Part shown: positions 45,474 to 54,575 of the stretch, piece after piece | Position numbering within the stretch: the first letter of the stretch is position 1 | Layout: each line of letters begins with the position of its first letter | Assembly: GCA_010356995.1 (NCBI GenBank) | Contig: ML996702.1 | Coordinates: 453,013-517,012 of the forward strand | From: Trichodelitschia bisporula | Taxonomy: Eukaryota > Ascomycota > Dothideomycetes > Phaeotrichales > Phaeotrichaceae | Direction: 5' to 3' | Length of the DNA: 64,000 bases | Notes under the pieces: model-generated | Databases searched by the model: none | Told to the model about the DNA's origin: nothing | Seen by the model: the letters and a program-made list of their open reading frames with translations, nothing else | Made by a program: the position numbers and the translations under genes

Positions 45474-45884
45474 TGCGTTTAGGCGTCCTTGGGAGAGGTT
45501 TGGGTGTCTGTAAGAGCGGTACGTCGTTTTTATATCCTGTCGATCTGTGGCATGAGGCCGGCACAAGGCTGCCGCGCCTGGCCTTGTCTGCGCGTGGGGC
45601 GGGCGCGTGGGTGGGGCTTGGCGCCTGGGGTCAGAGATGACTGGAAGGGAAAGGGGTCATGTGATCGCTTCTTGATGGGTCATCGCTAGTCCAAAGCAGG
45701 CTGCACCGTAGAACCAGACCGCAGTGTCTTGAAGACATCGATTATTGTATGCGCCTTGCGCTGTTCCACTCCGCCTCCTTCACTCAAACATCTATCCTAC
45801 AAGCGCACCCGTACCGTACCCAACGCTGTCGCCCATTCTATCACCGCTTGTATTACCCCTTCGCCTTTGTCGTGTCTCTCAGCA
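45474..45884. other. Intergenic gap
   Basis: 411 bp between tandem minus-strand genes; holds the promoter of the preceding gene and the 3' flank of the GPI-type protein. Nothing else seen. Confidence 0.5.
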
Positions 45885-46625
45885 TTACAACAGCAGCAAG
45901 CCGCCTACTAGGCCCGCGGCTCCGAATGCCCATCGTCCGGTCTTTAGACGGCCGATGCCGCTCGTTGTGTCGAAGAGCGTCCCGCCCGCAGCGGCCTGGC
46001 CCTGCGCGCGCGTCGGCGCCGCTTGTGTAGATTTCGGGCTCGGGCTGGAAGTATCAACCACGATCCCATTCGTCGTGCTCCCCTTCGTCTCCGCTTCCTT
46101 CGTCGTACTCGTCTTCAGCGTAGTGCTCTCCAGAGCCGTCGTACTCGGCGCACTCGGCAGCGCCGTATCCGTTAACAACCCCGTCGGCTCGGGGCCATTA
46201 GACGAAAGCACCAACGTGCTCTGCCCGATCAACGGCGGCGTGGTCTTCGGCTCCGCGGGCTTGGGCGTCGCTTTCGGTGTCCCGGTTGTAGTGGTGATGA
46301 CGGCAACGTTGCAGAGGACTTGGATTCCTTTTCCCAGCTTGAAGAGCCCGACGATGCTGGTTTCGCCGACGTCGATGCCGGCGCAGGAGGATGCGATTAG
46401 GGCGTTGATTTGGACGAGGCCGGAGAGGCAGGATGCGCTGCAGGAGGAGCCGCCGGCGAAGTCCCGCGCGGTACAGCCCGGGATGGGTGTGCAGTACGCT
46501 GTGCTGCAGGACCCGGTGAGGGTGGAGATGCTGGGGGAGAAGTCGGAGAGGGCGACGGCGTGTGTTGTGGGGAGGATGGTGAGGAGGGAGGCGGCGAGGC
46601 GATGGCGCCAGTGGAGTCGAGCCAT
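45885..46625 (-). CDS. GPI-type Ser/Thr-rich extracellular protein with Cys-rich N-terminal domain
   Basis: Intronless gene for 246 residues. The signal peptide is about residues 1-23 (LAASLLTILPTTHA). A Cys-rich domain spans 40-105 with seven cysteines (40, 45, 51, 62, 66, 81, 105), including CTARDFAGGSSCSASCL and SIVGLFKLGKGIQVLCNV. A long Thr/Ser/Pro-rich stalk follows, likely O-glycosylated. The C-terminus is a hydrophobic tail after a short basic stretch (GRWAFGAAGLVGGLLLL), as for GPI attachment. It belongs with fungal secreted Ser/Thr-rich wall proteins. The Cys spacing is not the eight-Cys CFEM pattern. Role probably in the cell wall or surface; no enzyme motif. Confidence 0.82.
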   Translation of the reverse strand: MARLHWRHRLAASLLTILPTTHAVALSDFSPSISTLTGSCSTAYCTPIPGCTARDFAGGSSCSASCLSGLVQINALIASSCAGIDVGETSIVGLFKLGKGIQVLCNVAVITTTTGTPKATPKPAEPKTTPPLIGQSTLVLSSNGPEPTGLLTDTALPSAPSTTALESTTLKTSTTKEAETKGSTTNGIVVDTSSPSPKSTQAAPTRAQGQAAAGGTLFDTTSGIGRLKTGRWAFGAAGLVGGLLLL

Positions 46626-49135
46626 ACTGTGATGTGGTTGTGGGAGGGTCGAGATGTGCGAGTGTCGTGAGGTCGGGAGAATGGGTGTCGGCGGGTAGAA
46701 TGCCAGATTCCAGCCTTGCAGCGTTTACCGGCTTGCGGTCGTGTCGTCGGCGGAGTCTATCCAACCGGGCGGTGCGGCCTACCTGGGCTGCTTCTTTTCC
46801 CTCACCGATGCGGATGCAAGCTACGCCCAGCGTTACTTGTTGCGCGGCCGAGGACGGGCGTTGTTTATGCGTTTGCGACACCACCGGGGAGCATCGGGTT
46901 TGGTGTTTCGCGTTTGATGTGGCCGGCCTGGTGGGAGGGTGAGTGAAACCTGCCGCGAGGGAGATAGGACAGGACGCCGGATCCCGTTGTGCGAAGGGGA
47001 GGTTGATGTTGATGAGGGGAAGAAGCACACGTCGAGCCAGCTCACGACCGTCGCAGACGGGGCGTACACAACCCGGGGAGAAAGCGCGGGTCTTGTATCT
47101 CGTTCGCGTGCGCCAGGCGTGCGTGCGTTCAGTTCAGGAGAACTACAAGCTGAAGTCTCGATTCGGGATGAAGGTTCTTTTCAGAGGGGGGTTGAGCGGA
47201 GAAGTGGGGACAGTTGAACGCCACACACGGAGGTTCAAGGCGAGGGGAAGGGGAGGGGGGGAGCGGAGCACCGGGTGGCAGCGTGTTTGTTGCCGCCCGT
47301 CACATTCTTGAGCTGCGTTTCGGAGCCCCGATGGAATGCGCACTTCAGCCTGTCACGGCGGGCGAGGCTGCGCGCGAGTCCCGTTGGCGAGATGTTGGTG
47401 CTGGCGCGAAGCGAACGGGAAGCAAGCAGGTTTCGGGCCAGGGGGGCGCGAGAGGCTGCTCCGGTGTACAGAAAGGTAACAGCTTGCTGCGTCGCTCGGG
47501 AGCTGGAAAACGCTGCTTCGCTTCGCACTCGCGGAGAGGGAGTGCATTCCAGCTCCCCTCCGAAATGCACGTCTTTCATCCGTCCAAGGGGATCAGCATC
47601 ACGAAGCCCCAGCTACCATCCGCCAGCACCCGGGGCGCTCGTTCAAGCCAATCCCGCACCCCACCCGACTGCTGAAACACGTCCGTCTCAGGAGTGCTCG
47701 AGCAGTGAGGCTTGGTGTGTGGGTGGTGCGGGATTGGCTGCGAAGGCAGGGGGGGGCGGGGGACAGATCGTCGAGAACGAAGTGCCATTTGCTTTCGCGA
47801 GATCTGTGGTGCCCCCTTGATGCGAGCGCGGTCGCGGGTTTGCGTGGGCGCTTGCGGGGGGGAGGGGAGTATACTTAGGACGGAGGGCGATATATGGCAG
47901 ACATCGATCTCAGATTCGGGACGGACGTCAATGTATCTCTGATGGAGTGCGCCGGTGCGCTGCTCGGCGGTATTTGCGTGTGACTTCAAGAGGGCAACGT
48001 GCGCTGCGGATGCCTAATGCGGGTTCTGGCACAGACCCGAGGCACAGGAGTTCCGAGTTGAGGCTCTGAGATGATCGTCAGGCACGCAGGCTGTTTTTCG
48101 CCTTGTACTTTGTGTTGAGACTGATGTGCGGATGCTGATGCGCGGCTGACGTTCGCGATGCCGGGTGATGTGTGTCACGACTCGGCGATGCGCTGATGCA
48201 GATGACTGCAGCGACGTCACGGTATGGACTGCATGGCCCCCTTTCGCATGCTTTAGGCATCCCTGATGATGAGACGTCCTGTTCAGGAGACGCGTGCTCT
48301 GTCATTGCCGGATTTGGTCGCTTGGTGTTCCCGATTCGGGTCCCGCGGCTCCGGACGGCAGTTGGGCTATCAAGCCGAGTTCCCGTTCTTGGATGGCCCG
48401 ACGGTTCAGTGCCGGGCTTGACGTCTGGTTGAATGAAAGTTAAACAGATGAGGCTGAAAGCTAGATGGACCTGACAGATCCGAACCATGGCTGTGATAGT
48501 AATATCACACTCGGTTTGCGGCTCTTGTACATCCGTAGGGCTGACCTCATATCGCATCCTTCGACATCATGATATTTGTCTGCCCCGACTGCCTCAAACC
48601 ATGGAGTATCGCGATAGCTAGCCCGAGTTCTGGTAAAGACATATTGGAAGAGTCCATATGCTAAAGAAACACTCTCTAGTGAACTGATCCTCGAAAATAC
48701 GATCCGTACAGCTGCAGGAACCCGAGTCTGAGCCACTGCCATTCCACGGAATGTGCAGATGCAATGAATGCACCGCAGGTCGAAGAGCAAAACTCAAGCA
48801 ATAAATACAGCCCAGAGAGCCAAACTCGAAGAAATAAATCCCAAGCAAGTCAAACCTATCCCGCTTCTATCTTCGTCCCAAAAATGCACTCAAAGCCCCA
48901 AACAAACCGACGATGCACCTTCATCCATCTCATCAACCCCCCTCCCCCGCAAAACAAATGTCTGCCTCGTTGCCTCACCCCGCACCCCAGCCCTAAGTTC
49001 CTCCACCCTCACCAGCCGCAACCCGCGATCCTCCACGTCGCCTTCAACAACACAATCCGCCACCTACCTCCTCCACCCTCTCTACCATCACCACCACCCT
49101 CCCTATAACCGTGCACGCGGGCACGCACAATCAAA
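46626..49135. other. 2.5 kb gap without a supported gene
   Basis: Frames of 100-180 codons overlap on both strands (46943-47820, 48078-48557) but are Arg/Gly/Ser-rich, mutually exclusive and without family features. The right 350 bases are A- and C-rich and form the leader of the E2 gene. No repeats of note. Confidence 0.45.
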
Positions 49136-50083
49136 ATGTCCACCCCAAAATTTAACACCAAATCCCCCACAATCAAGCGCATCCGTCCGTCCCCCTCCCC
49201 CCAACCACCCCCCCCCCCCCCCCCCCCCCACCCCCCCCCCCCCCCCCCCACTAACACCCCTCTAGTCAAAGAAGCCTCCGAACTAGCAACCCACCCCTCC
49301 CCCGACTTCTCCGCCTCGCCCACCGAAGCCAACCTCCACGAATGGCACTTCACCCTCCGCGGCCCCCCGTCCTCTCCCTACACCGGCGGCCTCTACCACG
49401 GGCGCATCGTCCTGCCCTCCACATACCCCCTCCGCCCGCCCTCCTTCCGCTTCCTAACGCCGAGCGGACGGTTCGAGCCGAATCGCGAGATATGTCTCTC
49501 TATTTCGGGACATCATGAGGAGTCGTGGCAGCCGGCGTGGGGTGTAAGGACGGCGCTGACGGCGCTGAGGGCGTTTATGAGTGAGGAGCCGAATGGGCAG
49601 ATTGGGGGGTTGAATGTAGGGAAGGTGGCGAGGGAGCGACTTGCGAAGGAGAGCGGCATGTGGACGTGTGCGGCGTGTGGCAAGAGTAATGCGGATATCA
49701 TGGCCGAGCACGACGAGCTGGTCCAGCAACTGGACCCGCAGGGCAAGGACAAGGACCGGCACGACGAGCAGCCCCCTCCCGAGCTCCGCCTCGCCTTCCG
49801 CGATGAATTGAAGCCTTCCAGTCTCACGTCACAAGCGCCGGTCGAGCGCGCCGCTGAGACGCCGACGAGTACGGGATCGGATGCGCTGCCGGCGCCGGAT
49901 ATCGGGCAGGTGCAGGTGCGAGCGCCGACTGAGACGCAAGTGACGGTGCCGATCCGACAACCGGTCGGGGTGCAGACGCGGCGACGTGCGGCGGGGGAGG
50001 AGGCGTGGCTGGATAAGTACATCTATGCCGTTGCTGGGATACTGGCGTGGCTGGTTGCGCGGAAGGTGTTGGGGTTTATTTGA
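49136..50083 (+). CDS. ER tail-anchored ubiquitin-conjugating enzyme (Ubc6/UBE2J type)
   Basis: Two exons, 49136-49184 and 49266-50083, give 288 residues. The 81 bp intron (GTCCGT, branch CACTAAC, CTCTAG) contains the poly-C tract; read through, it would insert a run of prolines in the UBC fold. Spliced, the start is MSTPKFNTKSPTIKRILKEA, the usual beginning of fungal J-type E2s. The UBC domain shows HEWHFTLRGPPSSPYTGGLY, LPSTYPLRPPSFRFLTPSGR and NREICLSISGHHEESWQPAW with catalytic Cys93. A CAACGKSNADI segment follows, then a disordered linker, and a single C-terminal transmembrane helix (YIYAVAGILAWLVARKVLGF). Such E2s work in ER-associated degradation with Doa10- or Hrd1-type ligases. Confidence 0.92.
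   Translation: MSTPKFNTKSPTIKRIRPSPSPQPPPPPPPPHPPPPPPTNTPLVKEASELATHPSPDFSASPTEANLHEWHFTLRGPPSSPYTGGLYHGRIVLPSTYPLRPPSFRFLTPSGRFEPNREICLSISGHHEESWQPAWGVRTALTALRAFMSEEPNGQIGGLNVGKVARERLAKESGMWTCAACGKSNADIMAEHDELVQQLDPQGKDKDRHDEQPPPELRLAFRDELKPSSLTSQAPVERAAETPTSTGSDALPAPDIGQVQVRAPTETQVTVPIRQPVGVQTRRRAAGEEAWLDKYIYAVAGILAWLVARKVLGFI
49196..49251 (+). repeat. Near-homopolymeric C tract inside an intron
   Basis: About 50 bases consisting almost only of C, broken by single A residues, within the first intron of the E2 gene. The exact length is doubtful, since such tracts slip during replication and sequencing. The G-rich complement could form G-quadruplexes. Confidence 0.9.
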
Positions 50084-50912
50084 TTGTACAGGATGGGTCT
50101 GAGCGGGAGTTGGGTGTTGGGGGGGTAGTACCTTTTGGCTTGTGTGATTCGTGCACGGGGGAGGAGCATCTGATGGTATTAATACGTCTTAACTGACTCT
50201 CTGTGACCAGTTAACCTGCGAAATCCGTGGATACTAATACCGGTACGTGATGAGCTCTGTGGCATGGGATTCCTGTAAGGTGCCGGTCCGGCATTGTCCT
50301 GGACTTACATACGACTGAGCTCATCTCCTACCCTTATTTGGGTCTGCGGAAGCCGCTGGGGAATTGGGCCGCATGGGGTTGGGTGTTAAGGTACGGTGGT
50401 ACCTTTTGGCTTCTGTTTTTCCTGCACAGGGAATGAGAATCAGCTGCTATCGCTACGCCGTAACCGACTCTCTGCGGCTCATTAACTGAGAGCCGCCGAA
50501 CTGCTGCAGCATATACGCTAGAAGTAGTGTAGCGTATATGCTGCTGGAGTTCGGCGCTTCTCAGTAAACGGGCCCCTGGGAGTTGAATGTCAAGGTGCCG
50601 TAATACCATTCGATTCTCATTTTCATGCACTGGATGGGAGAGTCATCTAGAATTAGATAGTGAGCACTGAATGCCTACATGGTCCACGTGGTCGTATGAA
50701 AGTGTACCTATGTGCCGTATCGTACCTCCCTGACCGAATAGCGAGTGACAATGCACACCACTCCTCATCGCTATGCCATCCAACCCGCCCCGCTCCCTCC
50801 CAGCAAGCAAAAACGCCAGCAATACACCCACCCTCAAGACAGCAAGCAACCCATCAACCCCGTTTCCAAAAAAAAAACAAAACCCCGAACCAGCAACCGA
50901 GAAAGCAACAAA
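50084..50912. other. Intergenic region filled by related repeat copies
   Basis: 829 bp between convergent genes. Its left two thirds consist of diverged copies of one repeat, described separately. The right part is A/C-rich 3' flank of the palmitoyltransferase gene. Confidence 0.6.
50101..50650. repeat. Small dispersed-type repeat, two direct copies and a hairpin
   Basis: Copy A (about 50109-50216) and copy B (about 50380-50488) share GTTGGGTGTT, GTACCTTTTGGCTT, a GTGCAC/CTGCAC core and AACTGACTCTCTG/AACCGACTCTCTG. Copy B runs into a hairpin: 50481-50520 against 50530-50570, 34 of 40 positions pairing, with a perfect 15-bp core around a 9-nt loop. The outer arm (ATGAGAATC near 50435 and its complement near 50615) also pairs. 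This looks like a decayed MITE or foldback element; no transposase. Confidence 0.65.
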
Positions 50913-52467
50913 CTATCTATACCGCCTCGGGCCCCTACTGCCTCTCCTCTCCCCCGCAGGTCCAGCCAGCATCTCAGCCGGGACATCATTCCACGCCGCC
51001 TCGACCCTGCTGCCAGGATGCGGACCCGGCACCTGACTCTGCGCCGCCAGCAACGCCCGCGCATCACCCCGCTCCTCCTCATCGCTGCTCGTATCGTACT
51101 CATCCCCCTCATCCACCGCCGAGGGCCTCACCGGCCGATCCGCATACATCCCCGGCCCCCTCCCCAGTACCCGATCTGCCTTACTCCCCCTCCACGCCCC
51201 CTGCCCCGGCACGCCCATCGCCGCAACCCCCCCCTGCCCCACAACCCCCCTTTCCCACCCCCCCTCCCACCCGCGCTCCGCCTCGCGCCGTCTCCGCACT
51301 TCATCCCGGCGGCGCGACCACTCAGCGCTGGTTTCCCACGTCCAGCCGTCGCCGACGGAATTACACACCGGCACAGCCCAGAGCCAGGGGTTTGGGCCTA
51401 GGACGGAGCGTAAGTTGTGGGCCCAGCCGAGGTCGAAGGCGTTGGGGAGGGACTCGTCGTCGCGCTCGTCGAGGTAGGATTCGTAGCGTGCGCGTTCGCG
51501 GGCGCGCTCTGCGGCGTCGAAGGCGGCGGCGCGGCGGAGGGAGGAGGCGGCGGGGGAAAGCCCAGTGTCGGCGGGGGTGGGGAGGGTGCGGAGGGGTTGG
51601 TCTGCTGTCCAGTGGTTGGGTTGCGTGGGTTGCGGGGTTGGGGGGTGGGTGCGGAGCGGGGAGAGATAGCGTGTTTTTTCGAGGGATTCGATGGTTGTGC
51701 GGCCGCGGGCGGTGAGGTGGATGTGCCACGCCGTGAAGCCGGTGAGGACGAGGCCGAGGACACCGGAGACGACGGATAGGAGGATGAAGTTGACGGGCAT
51801 GAGGGAGTCTTCCACCGTGCCGTCTATGATTATTTCGCTGTAGATCCATTGTATACTGGTGACGAAGGCGATGCCGGCGAGGAGGCAGGTGTAGACTAGG
51901 AAGAGGAGGAAGGGCTTGTAGTTGCGAAGACCGATGCAGTTTGCTAGCCAGGGGCAGTGATGATCCATTTTCAGGACGCAGCGCTTGCAGACGGAGCAGT
52001 GATGCGCGCGGTCTGGCTTGGGCGCCTGGCATTTCTTGCAGAAGCGCGTGCCGCCCGTGGACTTCGCTGTTACGGCTGTATAGACGTGGGGCGGTTCTTG
52101 CGAGGGTAGCGATGTGTATTCTGCGGTATGTATGGAGGGCGATCCAGGGTCGGTGAATACGGCTGTTGTGTAAGACCAGATGAGCATCAGGAAGAAGAAC
52201 ACGCCGAGCGCCACCTCGAGATAACCTATGCTTCCATTAGCCTGCGCACTTAGCAAGGAGTCGGCGCTGCAAACCAAGCTTCGACTTCATCCCCAAGGCT
52301 ATTGATGTCTGCACCCACACCGTCCACGCCGCCACGCCGTACACGAAGGAGAGCGGAAAGTAAGTCAGCACGCCGCAACAGCAGCGCTCGACTTTGCGCG
52401 CCCAGGTCCTGCGGCGGCGGGTGCGGAGCGGCGACAGGGGCGGCGATTCGGGTGCTAGAGTTGCCAT
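50913..52467 (-). CDS. pfa3: DHHC palmitoyltransferase, Pfa3-like
   Basis: The N-terminal exon starts at 52467 ([20 protein letters not shown], then [20 protein letters not shown], first membrane helix). The second exon ends at 50913. The junction is not clean. A phase-consistent choice is intron 52242-52314 (donor GTGCAG, branch TGCTAAG, acceptor GCGCAG), giving 493 residues, but the donor is weak and may remove some conserved residues. The catalytic domain is intact: [20 protein letters not shown] and [19 protein letters not shown], with the DHHC cysteine that forms the acyl-enzyme. Four membrane helices flank it. The TTxE-like [15 protein letters not shown] motif and [13 protein letters not shown]...GDGWTWE follow. 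Pfa3 palmitoylates Vac8 at the vacuole in yeast. Confidence 0.88.
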
Positions 52468-53363
52468 GGTGGTAGAGGATGTTGCGATATGGAGGATTGT
52501 AGCAAAAGCGCCGTCTGCATGGCACGCTGGCGATGTGGCGGACGAAGGACGGACGGGACAAACGCGCAGCGCGGTTAGAACATGAACATGTCAGGGAGGA
52601 GTGTTTAGCGAGCGGATAAAACTGGGAAAAGACGATTCGGCGGGAGGGTTTGTTGGGAGAAAAGGACTCGGCGCTGCTTCAGGTTGGCATTTGGCTGTTG
52701 TTAAGGATTGAGGGATCGCGGAGGTTGATGAGATGAACTGTGAGCAACCCCGGGGGCGGAGGCGGGCTTGGCTGCGTTGGTGTGGCTGTGCTTTGGGGTG
52801 AGACGGGGAAATCTTGGCTAGCAGTTCCAAATCCGGGCTGGAAGCCTTGCGGCCTTGAGGCCTTGAAGCCTCGTCTCTCGCTGATTCATTCTGGTGACGA
52901 CAGCGTGCGCCTCACAAGGTCATCATCACTCATCGCCGCCCCTTCAATTAAGGAGGCATTTGGTTGGCAACATCCCACCGTCAACCCACATTGAGCAGAG
53001 TACTAGAATTACTGATGGCGATCTACCGAGTACAAAATACAAAAGCATCCAGGCAGTCCTAGCCAACACGAATGCCCGCCCGAGACTCCCCGAAACCATT
53101 ATCCGAGTTGCATAACAATCAATGTGAGCCAAAAATCAAACAACAAAAATGAAAATCGTACGCCGTGCTTCATAGCCTGACAACTGACCAGAGGCCAGAC
53201 CATCCGCCCGTCGTTCGAATGCTGTGCGAGTGTGGTGCGACGCCGAGCATCAGTCGAGCCGGCGGCCTTGTTGCAGAGTTCAAAGCTTGAGTAGCCGAGC
53301 CTTGAGGAGGGGCCGTCAGAGTCGAGAGTTGAGCGGCAGATGCGATGGGATGCCGGTGGCATC
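52468..53363. other. Palmitoyltransferase promoter and 3' flank of the CaaX peptide gene
   Basis: 896 bp; no additional gene seen. Short frames lack support. Confidence 0.5.
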
Positions 53364-53521
53364 TTACATCACGATGCACCAGCCATAGTTGTCGGTTTGC
53401 CAGTCAGCTGAACTTCCACCTATGCGAGTGTTAGCAGATCTTCGAATGAGGGGGGATGATACATACCTTCCATGGTGGGCTTCGCGGTCCTGGGCATGAT
53501 ATCCGTAGTGAAACCAGACAT
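53364..53521 (-). CDS. Candidate a-factor-type lipopeptide mating pheromone precursor (CaaX peptide)
   Basis: Two exons, 53521-53467 and 53419-53364, joined over a 47 bp intron with perfect signals (GTATGT, branch TGCTAACAC, GCATAG), give 36 residues. The peptide begins MSGFTTDIMPRTAKPTMEGG and ends TDNYGWCIVM. CIVM is a CaaX box with Met at the last position, favouring farnesylation, followed by removal of IVM and carboxyl methylation. Filamentous ascomycete a-factor-like precursors are of this size and end in an aromatic-rich segment plus CaaX (Neurospora MFA-1 ends in CVVM). A TATAAATT box at 53636-53629 lies 108 nt before the ATG and downstream of any longer in-frame start (53611), supporting the short form. 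The leader ends ACAACCGATACAATG, an efficient context. Export would need a Ste6-type ABC transporter. Alternative: another small prenylated peptide or a chance CaaX end. Confidence 0.72.
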
Positions 53522-54575
53522 TGTATCGGTTGTTGAGTTTGGTGGGCCTGGAAAGAGGAATATTGGATGTGTGTAAGAGCGAATGATGATGTCTTTTGAT
53601 GAAGTATCCATACTGGAGAGGGCAAGGGAATTTATAGGTCAGTCGCCGCTCCTAGAATTGCAAGACTCTCGCTTCTTTTCTCAATGCTGAAAGAAAGAGT
53701 TCAGAAGGGATTGGTCGAGTCATCGTCAAGTTCGTGATGTTCTCGAGCCCGATGCGGCAATTTTCTCTTTGTCGTCCTTAACATTGTCCCCCCCTGCCCC
53801 TTTGAGCATTCGCGCCACACAACGCCATACCGGGAAAGGATCACAAAGCCGACATCACCAAAACAACGCTGAGCTTTGTTTGACGGGAAACACAATGTTA
53901 AGAAGAGCAACATCATCCGCCGTTTACATCGCGACAAATTCGGCAGTGTGAAAGACCGTCGGTTCCGAGGACAGGGCTGTGATTGGGGGGTTTCGTCATG
54001 ACCGCTGGGATCAATGCTGAATTCCGGAGAGTGAAGCACTTCTTTGGTAGATGTCAAGAACTGACAATGAATGGAAGCCTTGGCTCAGTTTATGGAAGGA
54101 CCGAGGTGCTTTCCGGATACCGAGCAGGATGATGGACCAGTTCCAGAAGACTTCGAAAGGCTGGAGGCTGAGGTGGGAGCGGACACTGCAGCCGGGTGGC
54201 GAGGGCGGGAGTGTCGTCACTCCTTCCAGTCAGCTTTTGGCTTCTGGGGCGAAAGGCGATCGGCAAGCGGGATCTCACGTCAGTTTTTCGGGCCGCCAGC
54301 TGGCGGCGGATGCTCCGGATGAACTATCGTATTCAGCTCTTCACTAAGAACACGGCCATCACTAGTCTGCAGGTGATGCAAAAAGGCGACTTCGGGTCTT
54401 GGGATTTCACTGAGCGACGCCTGGCTACGAACACAACTGGTGTCACTCAAAATGTCATCTGATAGCAAGGTCTGCCTATTGGGTCATAACATTAGCGCTG
54501 GCTAATCATATTTGCATCTTCTCATAGAGTACAGTTGCCAATCCAAAACTCGCTCCGAACGTCCAAAAGTCACAC
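53522..54575. promoter_or_regulatory. Promoter of the CaaX peptide gene and glycerol kinase 3' flank
   Basis: The left 120 bases hold the TATA box (minus strand, 53636-53629) and leader of the CaaX peptide gene. The rest has only short overlapping frames without support. Confidence 0.5.

Noticed and set aside
45745-46632. 295-codon plus-strand frame
   Set aside because: Antisense shadow of the GPI-type protein, which has a signal peptide, Cys domain and anchor signal.
46943-47820. Several 120-180-codon plus-strand frames
   Set aside because: Mutually overlapping, low-complexity, no start context or family match.
49185-49265. Polyproline insert in the E2 enzyme
   Set aside because: The segment has donor, branch and acceptor signals, and splicing restores the conserved KRILKEASEL sequence.
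50660-51715. 351-codon plus-strand frame
   Set aside because: Antisense to the palmitoyltransferase C-terminus; Pro/Arg-biased as expected for a shadow of GC-rich coding sequence.
51361-52032. Long minus-strand frame inside the palmitoyltransferase
   Set aside because: Arg/Pro/His-rich shadow of the DHHC coding frame.
53522-53611. Longer in-frame start for the CaaX peptide at 53611
   Set aside because: It lies only about 18 bp below the TATA box, so transcription probably starts downstream of it; the added residues do not look like a pheromone precursor.
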